From Streptomyces sp. NBC_00289 (GTDB lineage: Bacteria > Actinomycetota > Actinomycetes > Streptomycetales > Streptomycetaceae), in contig NZ_CP108046.1 of NCBI RefSeq assembly GCF_041435115.1, forward strand, positions 6,758,001 to 6,822,000: a stretch of 64,000 nucleotides of DNA. The letters run 5' to 3'. Positions 34,132 to 44,200 of this stretch are shown one piece after another. Position numbers and translations under genes: made by a program. The notes under the pieces are model-generated. The model was given only the letters and a program-made list of their open reading frames with translations. It was not told the origin of the DNA and searched no databases. How positions within the stretch are numbered: the first letter of the stretch is position 1; the number at the start of each line of letters is the position of its first letter.

Positions 34132-34201
34132 CCCGGGGGCCGCCGCCCCGGACTCACGCTTCGGCCCTGGACGGGCCTCGTCCTCGAGCGCCGGACGGGC
34201 T
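34132..34201. repeat. Dispersed gene-end element, copy A
   Basis: A GGCCGCCGCCCCGGAC block, then CGCTTCGGCC, then CCTCGTCCTCGAGCGCCGGACGGGCT. The same modular order recurs at 44491, and shorter versions occur at 56801 and 62935. It lies between the convergent hemW and DUF3097 genes and touches the DUF3097 stop. Confidence 0.75.
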
Positions 34202-35066
34202 AGGAATGCGGCGCGGTCACGAAGTCGATCAGTTCCTCGACCCGGCCCAGCAGTTCCGGCTCCAGGTCCCGGTACGAGTGGACCCGGGACAGGATGTGCT
34301 GCCAGGCCGCACCCGTGTTCTCGGGCCAGCCCAGTGCCCGGCACACGCCCGTCTTCCAGTCCTGACCACGCGGGACACGGGGCCACGCCGTGATGCCCAG
34401 CGCCGACGGCTTCACCGCCTCCCAGACGTCGATGTACGGGTGGCCGACGACCAGCGCGTGGTCGCTGGTCACCGACGCGGCGATACGTGACTCCTTGCTG
34501 CCCGGCACCAGGTGGTCCACCAGGACGCCCAGGCGGGCGTCCGGGCCCGGCGCGAAGTCGGCCACGACGGCGGGCAGGTCGTCGACGCCCTCCAGGTACT
34601 CGACCACCACGCCCTCGATGCGCAGGTCGTCGCCCCACACCCGCTCGACCAGTTCGGCGTCGTGCCGGCCCTCGACGTAGATGCGCCCGGCGCGGGCCAC
34701 GCGCGCGCGTGCGCCGGGGACGGCGACCGAACCGGAGGCGGTGCGGGAGGGCCGTACCGGAGCCTGTCCGGTGGGGCGTACGAGCGTCACCACGCGGCCC
34801 TCCAGGAGGAAGCCGCGCGGCTCCATCGGGAACACCCGGTGCTTTCCGAAACGGTCCTCCAGGGTGACCGTGCCGGCCTCGCAGCGGACCACCGCGCCGC
34901 AGAAGCCGGTCCCCGGCTCCTCCACCACGAGACCCGGTTCCGCCGGCACCTCGGGCGCGGGCTTGGGCTTCTTCCACGGCGGGGTCAGGTCCGGAGAGTA
35001 CAGACGGCGCCGCGGGCCCGAAGGACCCTCGTCGGAGGGGTGGTGGCGGGAGACGGGTGGGAGCAT
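34200..35066 (-). CDS. DUF3097 family protein (TOPRIM-like core)
   Basis: A 288-residue actinobacterial protein of unknown function. An N-terminal basic/Pro-rich arm and a small beta domain (residues 45-95) precede a TOPRIM-like segment. That segment has IYVEGRHDAELVERVWG, LEGVDDLP and GVLVDHLVPGSKE, resembling the Glu and Asp positions of TOPRIM folds, though the full DxD is not present. A tail with WKTGVCRALGWPEN follows. If the fold is right it may bind nucleic acid or a metal. It is convergent with hemW. Confidence 0.8.
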   Translation of the reverse strand: MLPPVSRHHPSDEGPSGPRRRLYSPDLTPPWKKPKPAPEVPAEPGLVVEEPGTGFCGAVVRCEAGTVTLEDRFGKHRVFPMEPRGFLLEGRVVTLVRPTGQAPVRPSRTASGSVAVPGARARVARAGRIYVEGRHDAELVERVWGDDLRIEGVVVEYLEGVDDLPAVVADFAPGPDARLGVLVDHLVPGSKESRIAASVTSDHALVVGHPYIDVWEAVKPSALGITAWPRVPRGQDWKTGVCRALGWPENTGAAWQHILSRVHSYRDLEPELLGRVEELIDFVTAPHS

Positions 35067-35100
35067 TCGGATGACGATAGGAGAAGGCGTCCCGAAGCCG

Positions 35101-35835
35101 CTACGACGGCCCCCGCGACACGCCGAAACGGGCCGCCAGGGCGTCCCGCTGCGCCCGCACGAACGACGCGTCCACGGCGGCGCCGTGGCCGGGCACGTAC
35201 AGCGCGTCCTCGCCGCCGAGGCCCAGCAGCCGGTCGAGGGCGTCGGGCCAGCGCGACGGTACGGCGTCGGGTCCCGCCTGCGGCTCTCCGGACTCCTCGA
35301 CCAGGTCGCCGCAGAAGACGACCTCCGGGTCGCCTGGCACCAGCACCACCAGGTCGTGGGCCGTGTGACCGGGGCCCACGTTCGCCAGCAGGACCTGCCG
35401 GCCGCCCAGGTCGAGGGTCCACTCGCCGCTGACGTGGTGCCGGGGCGGGGCGAGGGCGTCCACCGCCGCGCCCGCCGCCCGCTCGTCCAGCCCGTTGCGC
35501 ACCGCGTCCGCGCGCAGCTCCGCCCGGCCCGCGTGGGCGAGCACCGTGTCGACGCCCACCGCGCCGAACACCTCCGCGTCCGCGAACGCGGCCGCCCCGA
35601 AGACGTGGTCGAAGTGGGGATGGGTGAGCGCGAGATGGGTCACATCTCCGCCGGCCAGCTCCGCCGCCCGGGCCCGCAGCCGGCCGCCCTCCTCGAGGCT
35701 GGACCCGGCGTCCACCATCAGGGCCGCGCCCGCCCCGACGACCAGTCCCGCCGTGCAGTCCCATCCCGGCAGCCTGCACCGCCCGACCCCGGACGCCAGC
35801 CGCTCCCACCCCAGCTCTTCCCAAGTCACCGTCAT
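35101..35835 (-). CDS. Metallo-beta-lactamase-fold hydrolase
   Basis: A 244-residue MBL protein with the zinc motif THPHFDHVFG, a later His in GPGHTAHDLVV, Asp in FCGDLVEE and His in VPGHG, so the binuclear site looks complete. The MBL family covers glyoxalase II, lactonases and thioesterases; nothing here fixes the substrate. It is followed co-directionally by the DUF3097 gene 34 bases on. The start ATG has no strong ribosome-binding site. Confidence 0.88.
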   Translation of the reverse strand: MTVTWEELGWERLASGVGRCRLPGWDCTAGLVVGAGAALMVDAGSSLEEGGRLRARAAELAGGDVTHLALTHPHFDHVFGAAAFADAEVFGAVGVDTVLAHAGRAELRADAVRNGLDERAAGAAVDALAPPRHHVSGEWTLDLGGRQVLLANVGPGHTAHDLVVLVPGDPEVVFCGDLVEESGEPQAGPDAVPSRWPDALDRLLGLGGEDALYVPGHGAAVDASFVRAQRDALAARFGVSRGPS

Positions 35836-36040
35836 ACCGCGACGCTAGGCCCTGTCTCCGCGTTCCCGCCCGCCCGGGGCGGGACAACGGGTGGGTGACG
35901 CCATGACGGGCCCTGTCGTCGTCTTCCCGCCGGGCGGCCGGCGCGGACCTGTCGGGCGCCGCGCGGACCCGCTCGGCACCGAGCCGTGCGACCGGCCTTG
36001 CCCGGGGTGCACCCCCCGGCCGTACACTGGGCCGGGAGTG

Positions 36041-36067
36041 CTGGCACTCGAACGGACAGAGTGCCAG
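36041..36067. promoter_or_regulatory. CIRCE operator
   Basis: CTGGCACTC-N9-GAGTGCCAG is a perfect 9-bp inverted repeat that differs from the CIRCE consensus (TTAGCACTC-N9-GAGTGCTAA) only at two flanking positions per arm. It lies 37 bases before the hrcA start, implying HrcA autoregulation and heat-shock control of hrcA-dnaJ. Confidence 0.95.
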
Positions 36068-36103
36068 GAATGGTCCGGGGGACGACATCTGGAGGTGAGC
36101 GCG

Positions 36104-37120
36104 GTGCTGAGTGAACGCAGGCTCAAGGTGTTGCGCGCCATCGTCCAGGACTACGTGGGCACCGAGGAGCCGGTCGGCTCGAAGGCGCTCACCGAGCGAC
36201 ACAGTCTCGGCGTGTCCCCGGCCACCGTCCGCAACGACATGGCCGCCCTCGAGGACGAGGGGTACATCGCCCAGCCGCACACCAGCGCCGGGCGCATCCC
36301 CACCGACAAGGGCTACCGGCTGTTCGTCGACAAGCTCGCGGGGGTCAAGCCCATGACCGCGCCCGAGCGGCGCGCCATCCAGAACTTCCTCGACGGCGCG
36401 GTCGACCTCGACGACGTCGTGGCGCGCACCGTGCGGCTGCTCGCCCAGCTCACCCGGCAGGTCGCCGTCGTGCAGTACCCGTCGCTGACCCGCTCGACCG
36501 TGCGGCACGTCGAACTGCTCGCGCTCGCCCCCGCCCGGCTGATGCTCGTGCTGATCACGGACACGGGCCGGGTCGAGCAGCGGATGGTGGACGCCCCGGC
36601 GCCCTTCGGGGAGGCCTCGCTCGCGGATCTGCGGGCGCGGCTCAACAGCCGGGTGGCGGGCCGCCGCTTCAGTGACGTCCCGCGGCTCGTGGAGGACCTC
36701 CCGGAGGGCTTCGACGCCGAGGACCGCGGTACGGTCACGACGGTGCTCTCCACCCTCCTGGAGACGCTCGTCGAGGAGAACGAGGAGCGGCTGATCATCG
36801 GCGGGACCGCCAATCTGACCCGCTTCGGACATGACTTCCCCCTCACCATCCGGCCCGTCCTGGAGGCGCTGGAGGAGCAGGTCGTGCTTCTCAAGTTGCT
36901 TGGCGAGGCGGGGGATTCGGGCATGACCGTACGCATCGGTCACGAGAACGCCTATGAGGGACTCAACTCCACTTCTGTGGTGTCGGTCGGTTACGGTTCG
37001 GGCGGCGAGGCAGTAGCCAAGCTCGGCGTGGTCGGACCGACCCGCATGGATTACCCGGGAACGATGGGAGCGGTACGCGCAGTGGCACGGTACGTCGGAC
37101 AGATCCTGGCGGAGTCGTAG
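36104..37120 (+). CDS. hrcA: Heat-inducible transcription repressor HrcA
   Basis: A 338-residue repressor that binds CIRCE elements, folded with help from GroEL. The N-terminal winged helix shows [23 protein letters not shown] and [19 protein letters not shown]. The HrcA ligand-binding region contains [13 protein letters not shown] segments and ends in [23 protein letters not shown] at 36104 has GGAGG eight bases upstream and gives the standard start; GTG 36095 lies too close to the site. A CIRCE element is just upstream, and dnaJ follows with no gap. Confidence 0.96.
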   Translation: MLSERRLKVLRAIVQDYVGTEEPVGSKALTERHSLGVSPATVRNDMAALEDEGYIAQPHTSAGRIPTDKGYRLFVDKLAGVKPMTAPERRAIQNFLDGAVDLDDVVARTVRLLAQLTRQVAVVQYPSLTRSTVRHVELLALAPARLMLVLITDTGRVEQRMVDAPAPFGEASLADLRARLNSRVAGRRFSDVPRLVEDLPEGFDAEDRGTVTTVLSTLLETLVEENEERLIIGGTANLTRFGHDFPLTIRPVLEALEEQVVLLKLLGEAGDSGMTVRIGHENAYEGLNSTSVVSVGYGSGGEAVAKLGVVGPTRMDYPGTMGAVRAVARYVGQILAES

Positions 37121-38257
37121 GTGGCCACGGACTACTACGCCGTTCTCGGCGTGCGCCGTGACGCGTCGCAGGAAGAGATCAAGAAGGCCTTCCGGCGGCT
37201 CGCTCGCGAGCTGCACCCGGACGTCAACCCGGACCCGAAGACCCAGGAGCGGTTCAAGGAGATCAACGCCGCCTACGAGGTGTTGTCGGATCCGCAGAAG
37301 AAGCAGGTCTACGACCTCGGCGGCGACCCCCTCTCGCAGGCGGGCGGCGCCGGCGCGGGCGGCTTCGGGGCCGGGGGCTTCGGGAACTTCTCGGACATCA
37401 TGGACGCGTTCTTCGGTACGGCGTCCCAGCGGGGCCCGCGCTCGCGCACGCGGCGCGGCCAGGACGCGATGATCCGGCTGGAGATCGAGCTCGACGAGGC
37501 GGCCTTCGGCACCACGAAGGACATCCAGGTCGACACGGCGATCGTCTGCACCACCTGCAACGGTGAGGGCGCGGCGCCGGGCACCTCCGCCCAGACGTGT
37601 GACATGTGCCGCGGACGCGGTGAGGTGTCGCAGGTCACGCGGTCCTTCCTCGGCCAGGTCATGACCTCGCGGCCGTGCCCGCAGTGCCAGGGTTTCGGCA
37701 CCGTGGTCCCCACTCCGTGTCCGGAGTGCGCGGGCGACGGGCGGGTGCGCTCGCGTCGGACGCTGACGGTGAAGATCCCCGCCGGTGTCGACAACGGCAC
37801 CCGCATCCAGCTCGCGGGCGAGGGCGAGGTCGGCCCCGGCGGCGGTCCCGCCGGCGACCTCTACGTCGAGATCCACGAGCTGCCGCACTCGACCTTCCAG
37901 CGGCGCGGCGACGACCTGCACTGCACGGTCACCATCCCGATGACGGCGGCCTCCCTCGGCACCAAGGTGCCGCTGGAGACCCTCGACGGGATGGAGGAGG
38001 TCGACATCCGTCCGGGCACCCAGTCCGGCCAGTCGATCCCGCTGCACGGGCGTGGCATCACGCACCTGCGCGGCGGCGGACGCGGCGACCTGATCGTCCA
38101 CGTCGAGGTCATGACCCCGAGCAAGCTGGACCCGGAGCAGGAGCGGCTGCTGCGGGAGCTCGCCAAGCTGCGCGGCGAGGAGCGGCCGACCGGGCAGTTC
38201 CAGCCGGGTCAGCAGGGGCTGTTCTCGCGGCTCAAGGACGCCTTCAACGGTCGTTGA
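37121..38257 (+). CDS. dnaJ: Chaperone DnaJ
   Basis: A 378-residue class A J-protein that stimulates DnaK ATPase. The J domain has [13 protein letters not shown] (HPD at about residue 33), and a Gly/Phe linker follows (residues 67-92). Four CxxCxGxG zinc motifs begin at [24 protein letters not shown] and CPECAGDG. The C-terminal substrate-binding domains follow. The GTG start directly abuts the hrcA stop, so the gene shares CIRCE control. This is the DnaJ paralogue paired with hrcA; the one in a dnaK operon is not in this window. Confidence 0.97.
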   Translation: MATDYYAVLGVRRDASQEEIKKAFRRLARELHPDVNPDPKTQERFKEINAAYEVLSDPQKKQVYDLGGDPLSQAGGAGAGGFGAGGFGNFSDIMDAFFGTASQRGPRSRTRRGQDAMIRLEIELDEAAFGTTKDIQVDTAIVCTTCNGEGAAPGTSAQTCDMCRGRGEVSQVTRSFLGQVMTSRPCPQCQGFGTVVPTPCPECAGDGRVRSRRTLTVKIPAGVDNGTRIQLAGEGEVGPGGGPAGDLYVEIHELPHSTFQRRGDDLHCTVTIPMTAASLGTKVPLETLDGMEEVDIRPGTQSGQSIPLHGRGITHLRGGGRGDLIVHVEVMTPSKLDPEQERLLRELAKLRGEERPTGQFQPGQQGLFSRLKDAFNGR

Positions 38258-38346
38258 CCAAGGCCGTCCGGACCCGGATGCCGGTGGCCTATGCCGGGCG
38301 GAAGGCCGGATTCGGACTTGTTCGGAGGACGTGACAACATGCCGTC

Positions 38347-39471
38347 ATGTCCTCCGCACTGACCGATCTCTGCCCTCATCCGATCGTGCAGGCCCCCATG
38401 GCGGGCGGCGTCTCCGTACCGCAGCTCGCCGCCGCCGTGTCCGAGGCGGGCGGGCTGGGTTTCCTGGCCGCCGGGTACAAGACCGCGGACGGGATGTACG
38501 AGGACATCAAGCAGCTGCGGGGGCTCACCGGCCGCCCGTTCGGCGTGAACCTCTTCATGCCGCAGCCGGAGTACCCCGGTCCCGGCGCGGGCGGCACGGC
38601 CGGTCCGGCCCCCCACCCGCCGGCCACCGTGGACGTCTACGCCCACCAGCTGGCGGGCGAGGCCTCCTGGTACGAGACCGAGCTCGGTGACCCGGACAGC
38701 GGCCGCGACGACGGCTACGACGCCAAGCTCGCGGTGCTGCTGGACAACCCGGTGCCGGTGGTCTCCTTCCACTTCGGCGTCCCGGGCCCGGACACCCTGG
38801 AGTCCCTGCGCCGCGTCGGCACCCTCACCCTGGCCACCGCGACCACCGTGGAGGAGGCACTCGCCGTGCAGCGGGCGGGCGCCGACGCGGTGATCGCCCA
38901 GGGCGTGGAGGCGGGTGGCCACCAGGGCACCCACCGTGACCTCCCGGAGGCGGACGGCTCCGGCGTCGGACTGCTGTCGCTGGTCGCCCAGGTGTGCGAG
39001 ACCGTGGACATACCGGTCGTCGCCGCCGGCGGCATCATGCGCGGCAGCCAGATCGCCGCCGTGCTCGCCGCGGGCGCCGTCGCGGCCCAGCTCGGCACGG
39101 CGTTCCTCGCCACCCCCGAGTCCGGCGCGAACGCCGTGCACAAGCAGGCGCTGACCAATCCGCTGTTCGTCCGCACCGAGCTGACCCGCGCCTTCTCGGG
39201 CCGGCCGGCCCGCGGTCTGGTCAACCGCTTCATGCGCGAGCACGGCCCGTACGCGCCCCCCGCCTACCCCGAGATCCACCACCTGACCTCGCCGCTGCGC
39301 AAGGCGGCCGCCAAGGCGGGCGACGCGCAGGGCATGGCGCTGTGGGCCGGGCAGGGCCACCGGATGGCCCGCGACCTGCCGGCGGGACGGCTCGTCGAGG
39401 TACTGGCCGCCGAACTCGACGCCGCCAGGACAGCGTTGTCGGTGTTCCCGGCGGCGGGCGGGGACCGATGA
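38347..39471 (+). CDS. Nitronate monooxygenase-type FMN enzyme
   Basis: A 374-residue TIM-barrel flavoprotein. Family signatures are PIVQAPMAGGVSVPQLAAAVSEAGGLGFL at the start, the catalytic-histidine segment VEAGGHQGTH, and PVVAAGGIMRGSQIAAVLAAGA for the phosphate-binding end. It oxidises alkyl nitronates or, in related 2-nitropropane dioxygenase-like proteins, has other substrates. It starts 90 bases after dnaJ and overlaps the rsmE start (ATGA). The name is a family assignment; the physiological substrate is unknown. Confidence 0.9.
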   Translation: MSSALTDLCPHPIVQAPMAGGVSVPQLAAAVSEAGGLGFLAAGYKTADGMYEDIKQLRGLTGRPFGVNLFMPQPEYPGPGAGGTAGPAPHPPATVDVYAHQLAGEASWYETELGDPDSGRDDGYDAKLAVLLDNPVPVVSFHFGVPGPDTLESLRRVGTLTLATATTVEEALAVQRAGADAVIAQGVEAGGHQGTHRDLPEADGSGVGLLSLVAQVCETVDIPVVAAGGIMRGSQIAAVLAAGAVAAQLGTAFLATPESGANAVHKQALTNPLFVRTELTRAFSGRPARGLVNRFMREHGPYAPPAYPEIHHLTSPLRKAAAKAGDAQGMALWAGQGHRMARDLPAGRLVEVLAAELDAARTALSVFPAAGGDR

Positions 39472-40217
39472 CGGCCCCGGTGTTCGTGGTCGAGCACCTC
39501 CGCGCGGGCGACGGCGGAGAGTACGTCCTCGACGGCCCCGAGGGCCGGCACGCCGTCTCGGTGAAGCGGCTGCGGCCCGGGGAGACGGTCGTCCTCACGG
39601 ACGGCGCCGGACGGTGGGCCGAGGGCGAGGTGACGGCCGCCGAGGGCAAGGACCGGCTGGTGCTGCACCTGACCGGTGTGTCCGAGGAACCGCCGCGGGA
39701 GCCCCGGATCACCGTCGTCCAGGCCCTCCCCAAGGGGGACCGGGGCGAGCTGGCCGTGGAGACGATGACCGAGACCGGCGTCGACGCGATCGTGCCGTGG
39801 GCCGCCGCCCGCTGCGTCACGCAGTGGAGGGGCGAGCGCGGCCTGAAGGCCCTCGCCAAGTGGCGCGCCACCGCCCGCGAGGCCGGCAAGCAGTCCCGCC
39901 GGGTCCGCTTCCCCGAGGTCGCGGACGCGTCGACGAGCAAGCAGGTTGCGGCACTTCTCGCCAAAGCCGACTTCGCCGCCGTACTGCACGAGGACCGGGA
40001 GTACGGCAGCGAACCGCTCGCGACGGCCGCACTTCCCGCCGAGGGTGAGATCGTGCTGGTCGTCGGGCCCGAGGGCGGTGTCTCGCCCGAGGAGCTGGCG
40101 CTGTTCGAGGAGGCCGGCGCGAAGGCGTACCGGCTGGGTCCCACCGTGCTGCGCACCTCGACCGCCGGAACGGCGGCGACCGCCCTGCTGCTCGGCCGTA
40201 CCGGCCGCTGGTCCTGA
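39468..40217 (+). CDS. rsmE: 16S rRNA (uracil1498-N3)-methyltransferase
   Basis: A 249-residue SPOUT-family enzyme that methylates U1498 of 16S rRNA with SAM. Visible motifs are the PUA-like N-terminal RHAVSVKRLRPGETV, QALPKGDRGE, TETGVDAIVPW and the knotted SAM site VVGPEGGVSPEE with YRLGPTVLRTSTA. The ATG overlaps the previous stop. rsmE close to dnaJ is a very widespread gene order. The next gene starts 16 bases after it. Confidence 0.96.
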   Translation: MTAPVFVVEHLRAGDGGEYVLDGPEGRHAVSVKRLRPGETVVLTDGAGRWAEGEVTAAEGKDRLVLHLTGVSEEPPREPRITVVQALPKGDRGELAVETMTETGVDAIVPWAAARCVTQWRGERGLKALAKWRATAREAGKQSRRVRFPEVADASTSKQVAALLAKADFAAVLHEDREYGSEPLATAALPAEGEIVLVVGPEGGVSPEELALFEEAGAKAYRLGPTVLRTSTAGTAATALLLGRTGRWS

Positions 40218-40233
40218 ATCCGGAGTGCACACA

Positions 40234-40626
40234 GTGGAACTCGCACAGGTACGCCTGCTCGTCACCGACTTCCCGGCCTGTTACCGCTTCTACGCCGAAG
40301 TCCTCGGCCTCAGACCGCAGTCGGGGGCGACGGCCGGGCCGTACGAGAAGTTCAGCCCGGCGGCCGGTTCGGCGGGCATCGCCCTCCAGGACCGGGCGAT
40401 GATGGCCGAGGTGCTGGGCGAACTGGGCGACGAGGCGAGCGGCCACCGCTCCCTGGTCGTGCTGCGCGTGGACGACCTGGACACCTACTGCGCCGACCTC
40501 GCGACCCGCGGCGCGACCCTGCTGCGCGGCCCGGTCCTCATGACGGACCGTCTGCGGGTGGCCCATCTCAAGGACCCGGAGGGCAACCTCGTGGAACTCC
40601 AGGAGTGGTTGCTGCTGCTCGGCTGA
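40234..40626 (+). CDS. VOC-family (glyoxalase-like) protein
   Basis: A 130-residue vicinal oxygen chelate protein built from two beta-alpha-beta-beta-beta modules: VRLLVTDFPACYRFYAEVLGL, then SLVVLRVDDLDTYCADLATRGA with the C-terminal LKDPEGNLVELQEW. A metal-binding Glu is visible at LVELQE. It may be a glyoxalase, bleomycin-resistance-like or dioxygenase relative; the substrate is unknown. GTG at 40234 has GGAG eight bases upstream. It likely shares the rsmE transcript. Confidence 0.85.
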   Translation: MELAQVRLLVTDFPACYRFYAEVLGLRPQSGATAGPYEKFSPAAGSAGIALQDRAMMAEVLGELGDEASGHRSLVVLRVDDLDTYCADLATRGATLLRGPVLMTDRLRVAHLKDPEGNLVELQEWLLLLG

Positions 40627-40703
40627 CCGCGGGGCGCACGCGGGCGTGGGAGTGGCCGTATGCGCCCTTCCGTGGCGGCGGGGTCAGTGGCAGGCTGCCT
40701 TCC

Positions 40704-41243
40704 ATGGGGGCTTTGAGGCGGATTTGGCGTCGGCCACGGGGTCGGCGGGTGGCGGGCGCGGCCGTGTTCGCGGTGGTCGTCGTGGGCGGTGCGGCCGCCT
40801 GCGATCCGAACGGACTGAGTTCCGCGAGCGTGGCGTTCACGACCGACCAGACGGCGACGAAGCGGCTGGAGCGGCAGGACGTGAACGTGCGCTGGCTCAC
40901 CTGCACCGCCTCCTACGACAGGAACGGGTCGACCTCCTCCGCGCCCTCGGCCACCGAGAACACCGTCGCGGCCGTCGACTGCAAGGGTGAGACGGACGGC
41001 GGGCAGGACATCACCGTCACCGGCAAGGTCACCCGCGCGGTCAACGGCGCCTGTGTGCGCGGCGATCTCACCGCCAAGGTGGGCGGCAGGGTGCGGTTCC
41101 ACGTGGACGGGCTCGGCAACTGCGACGCCACGACCGCGCCGCGGGTGAACAACCCCGGCCAGGGACCCACCGCCACGGTGACCGTCACGCGGACCATCTG
41201 GTGCCAGACCGATCCGCAGTGCCGTCCCGTCGAGGGGAAGTGA
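40704..41243 (+). CDS. Secreted lipoprotein of unknown function
   Basis: A 179-residue protein with an Arg-rich start, a hydrophobic segment (residues 16-31) and a lipobox GAAAC, predicting lipidation at Cys33. The mature part contains several cysteines (about residues 67, 92, 112, 134, 164 and 171) that could form disulphides, plus TATVTVTRTIWCQ near the end. I do not recognise the family. It lies between the VOC gene and the tricorn-like protease, with weak ribosome-binding signals. Confidence 0.75.
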   Translation: MGALRRIWRRPRGRRVAGAAVFAVVVVGGAAACDPNGLSSASVAFTTDQTATKRLERQDVNVRWLTCTASYDRNGSTSSAPSATENTVAAVDCKGETDGGQDITVTGKVTRAVNGACVRGDLTAKVGGRVRFHVDGLGNCDATTAPRVNNPGQGPTATVTVTRTIWCQTDPQCRPVEGK

Positions 41244-41289
41244 TCCGTTTCCCTGTGCGGAGCGGGCGGTCGCTGCATAGGGTGATCGC

Positions 41290-44200
41290 GTGACACAGTC
41301 GCCCACACCTGCCTACCTCCGCTTTCCCCACCTGCACGGCGAGTTGGTCGCCTTCACCGCCGAGGACGACGTCTGGCTCGCCCCCCTCGACGGCGGCCGC
41401 GCCTGGCGGGTCAGCGCCGACAACGTGCCGGTCACCCAGCCCCGCGTCTCGCCCGACGGGACGACCGTCGCCTGGACCTCCACCCGGGACGGCGCGCCCG
41501 AGGTGCACATCGCCCCGGTCGACGGCGGGCCGTCCAGGCGCCTGACCTACTGGGGCAGCTCCAAGACCCAGGTGCGCGGCTGGACCCCGGACGGGCAGGT
41601 CCTCGCGATCAGCACCCAGGGCCAGGCGAGCCTGCGCCGGACCTGGGCGCGTGCCGTCCCGCTCGACGGCGGACCCGCCACCACCCTGCCCTACGGCCCC
41701 GTGGGCGACGTCGCCCACGGACCGGCCCTGGTCCTGCTGTCGGCGCCCATGGGGCGCGAGGCCGCCTGGTGGAAGCGCTACCGGGGCGGCACGGCGGGCA
41801 AGCTGTGGATCGACCCCGACGGTGAGGGTGAGTTCGTCCGGCTGCACGCCGACCTCGACGGCAACATCGAGTACCCGGTGTGGGCGGGGGAGAGGATCGC
41901 CTTCCTGTCCGACCACGAGGACGTCGGAGCGCTGTACTCCTCCCTCGCCGACGGGTCCGACCTGCGGCGGCACACCCCCCTCGAGGGGTTCTACGCCCGG
42001 CACGCGGCCGGCGACGGCACCCGGATCGTGTACGCGTCCGCCGGTGAACTGTGGCTGCTCGACGACCTCGACGGCGCCGAACCCCGCAGGCTGGACATCC
42101 GGCTCGGCGGCCAGCGCACCGACCGGCAGCCGTTCCCGGTCAACGCCGCCCGCTGGTTCGGCTCGGCCGCCCCCGACCACACCGCGCGCGGCAGCGCGGT
42201 CGCCGTCCGCGGTGCCGTCCACTGGGTCACCCACCGTTCCGGCCCGGCCCGCGCGCTCGCCGCCCAGCCCGGGGTCCGGGCCCGGCTGCCGCGCACCTTC
42301 CGCGCCGAGGGCGGGGAGTGGGTGGTGTGGGTGACGGACGCGGAGGGCGAGGACGCCCTGGAGTTCGCGCCCGCCACCGGTCTCGCGCCCGGCGCGACCC
42401 CGCGCCGGCTCGCCGCCGGACAGCTCGGCCGGGTCCTGGGCCTCGCCATGGCACCCGACGGCAGCCGCGCCGCCGTCGCCGCGCACGACGGACGCGTCCT
42501 GCTCGTCGAACGCGAGAGCGGCGAGGTCCGCGAGGTCGACCGCAGCGAGGACGGAGACGTGTCCGGGCTGGTCTTCTCACCCGACTCCGCATGGCTGGCC
42601 TGGTCGCACCCCGGCACCAACCCGCTGCGTCAGCTCCGGCTCGCCAACACCACCGACCTGTCGGTCACCGAGGCCACCCCGCTGCGCTTCAAGGACTACG
42701 CGCCCGCGTTCACCCTCGACGGCAAGCACCTCGCCTTCCTGTCGACCCGCTCCTTCGACCCCGTCTACGACGAGCACGTCTTCGACCTGGCGTTCGTGGA
42801 GGGTGTGCGCCCGCACCTGATCACCCTGGCCGCGACCACGCCGTCCCCCTTCGGACCGCAGCGGCACGGCCGCCCCTTCGAGGCGCCGGACAAGGACGAG
42901 ACGCCGGACAGCGAGGGGACCCCCGCCACCCGCGTCGACCTGGAGGGTCTGGCCGACCGCCTCGTGCCGTTCCCGGTCGAGGCCGCCCGCTACTCCAACC
43001 TGCGCGCGGCCAAGGACGGCGTGCTGTGGCTGCGGCACCCCGTGCGCGGGGTGCTCGGGTCGTCCCGGGCCACCCCGGACGACCCGGACCCCAACACCGA
43101 GCTGGAGCGCTACGACCTCGCCCAGCAGCGCATCGAGCACCTCGCCGCCGACGCCGACCACTTCGCGGTCAGCGGCGACGGCAAACGTGTCCTGCTGTGG
43201 ACGGACGGCCGGCTCAAGGTCGTCCCCAGCGACCGGCGCGCCTCGAACGACGAGGACAGCGACACCAACATCACCGTCGACCTCGGCCGGGTACGCCAGC
43301 TGGTCGATCCGGCGGCCGAGTGGCGGCAGATGTACGACGAGACCGGCCGCATCATGCGCGACCACTTCTGGCGGCCGGACCTCGGCGGGGTCGACTGGGA
43401 CGGCGTACTCGACCGCTACCGGCCGGTGCTGGACCGGGTCGCCACCCACGACGACCTGGTCGATTTGCTCTGGGAGGTGCAGGGCGAACTCGGCACCTCG
43501 CACGCCTACGTCGTCCCGCGCGGCGGACGCGGCGGCGGCGCCCGGCAGGGGCTCCTGGGCGCGGACATCTCCCGTCACGAGGACGGGACTTGGCGCATCG
43601 ACCGGATCCTGCCCACGGAGACCTCCGACCCCGACGCCCGCTCGCCGCTGGCCGCGCCCGGTGTCGCGGTGCGCGCCGGGGACGCGATCGTCGCGGTCTC
43701 CGGAGTCCCCGTCGACCGGGTCACCGGACCTGGCCCGCTCCTGGTCGGGACGGCGGGCAAGGCGGTCGAGCTGACCATCTCCCCGTCCGGCGGCGGCGAC
43801 CTGCGGCACCCCGTCGTCGTCCCCGTCGCGGACGAGGAACCGCTGCGCTACCACGCCTGGGTCGCGGACCGGCGGGCCTACGTCCACGAGCGATCCGGCG
43901 GCCGGCTCGGCTACCTCCACGTGCCGGACATGCAGGCGCCCGGCTGGGCCCAGATCCACCGTGACCTGCGCGTCGAGGTGACCCGCGAGGGTCTGGTCGT
44001 GGACGTCCGCGAGAACCGCGGCGGGCACACCTCCCAGCTGGTCGTCGAGAAACTCGCCCGCCGGATCGTCGGCTGGGACCTGCCGCGTGGGATGCGGCCC
44101 GTCAGCTATCCGCAGGACGCGCCCCGCGGGCCCGTCGTCGCCGTGGCCAACGAGTTCTCCGGCTCCGACGGGGACATCGTCAACGCGGCGATCAAGGCGC

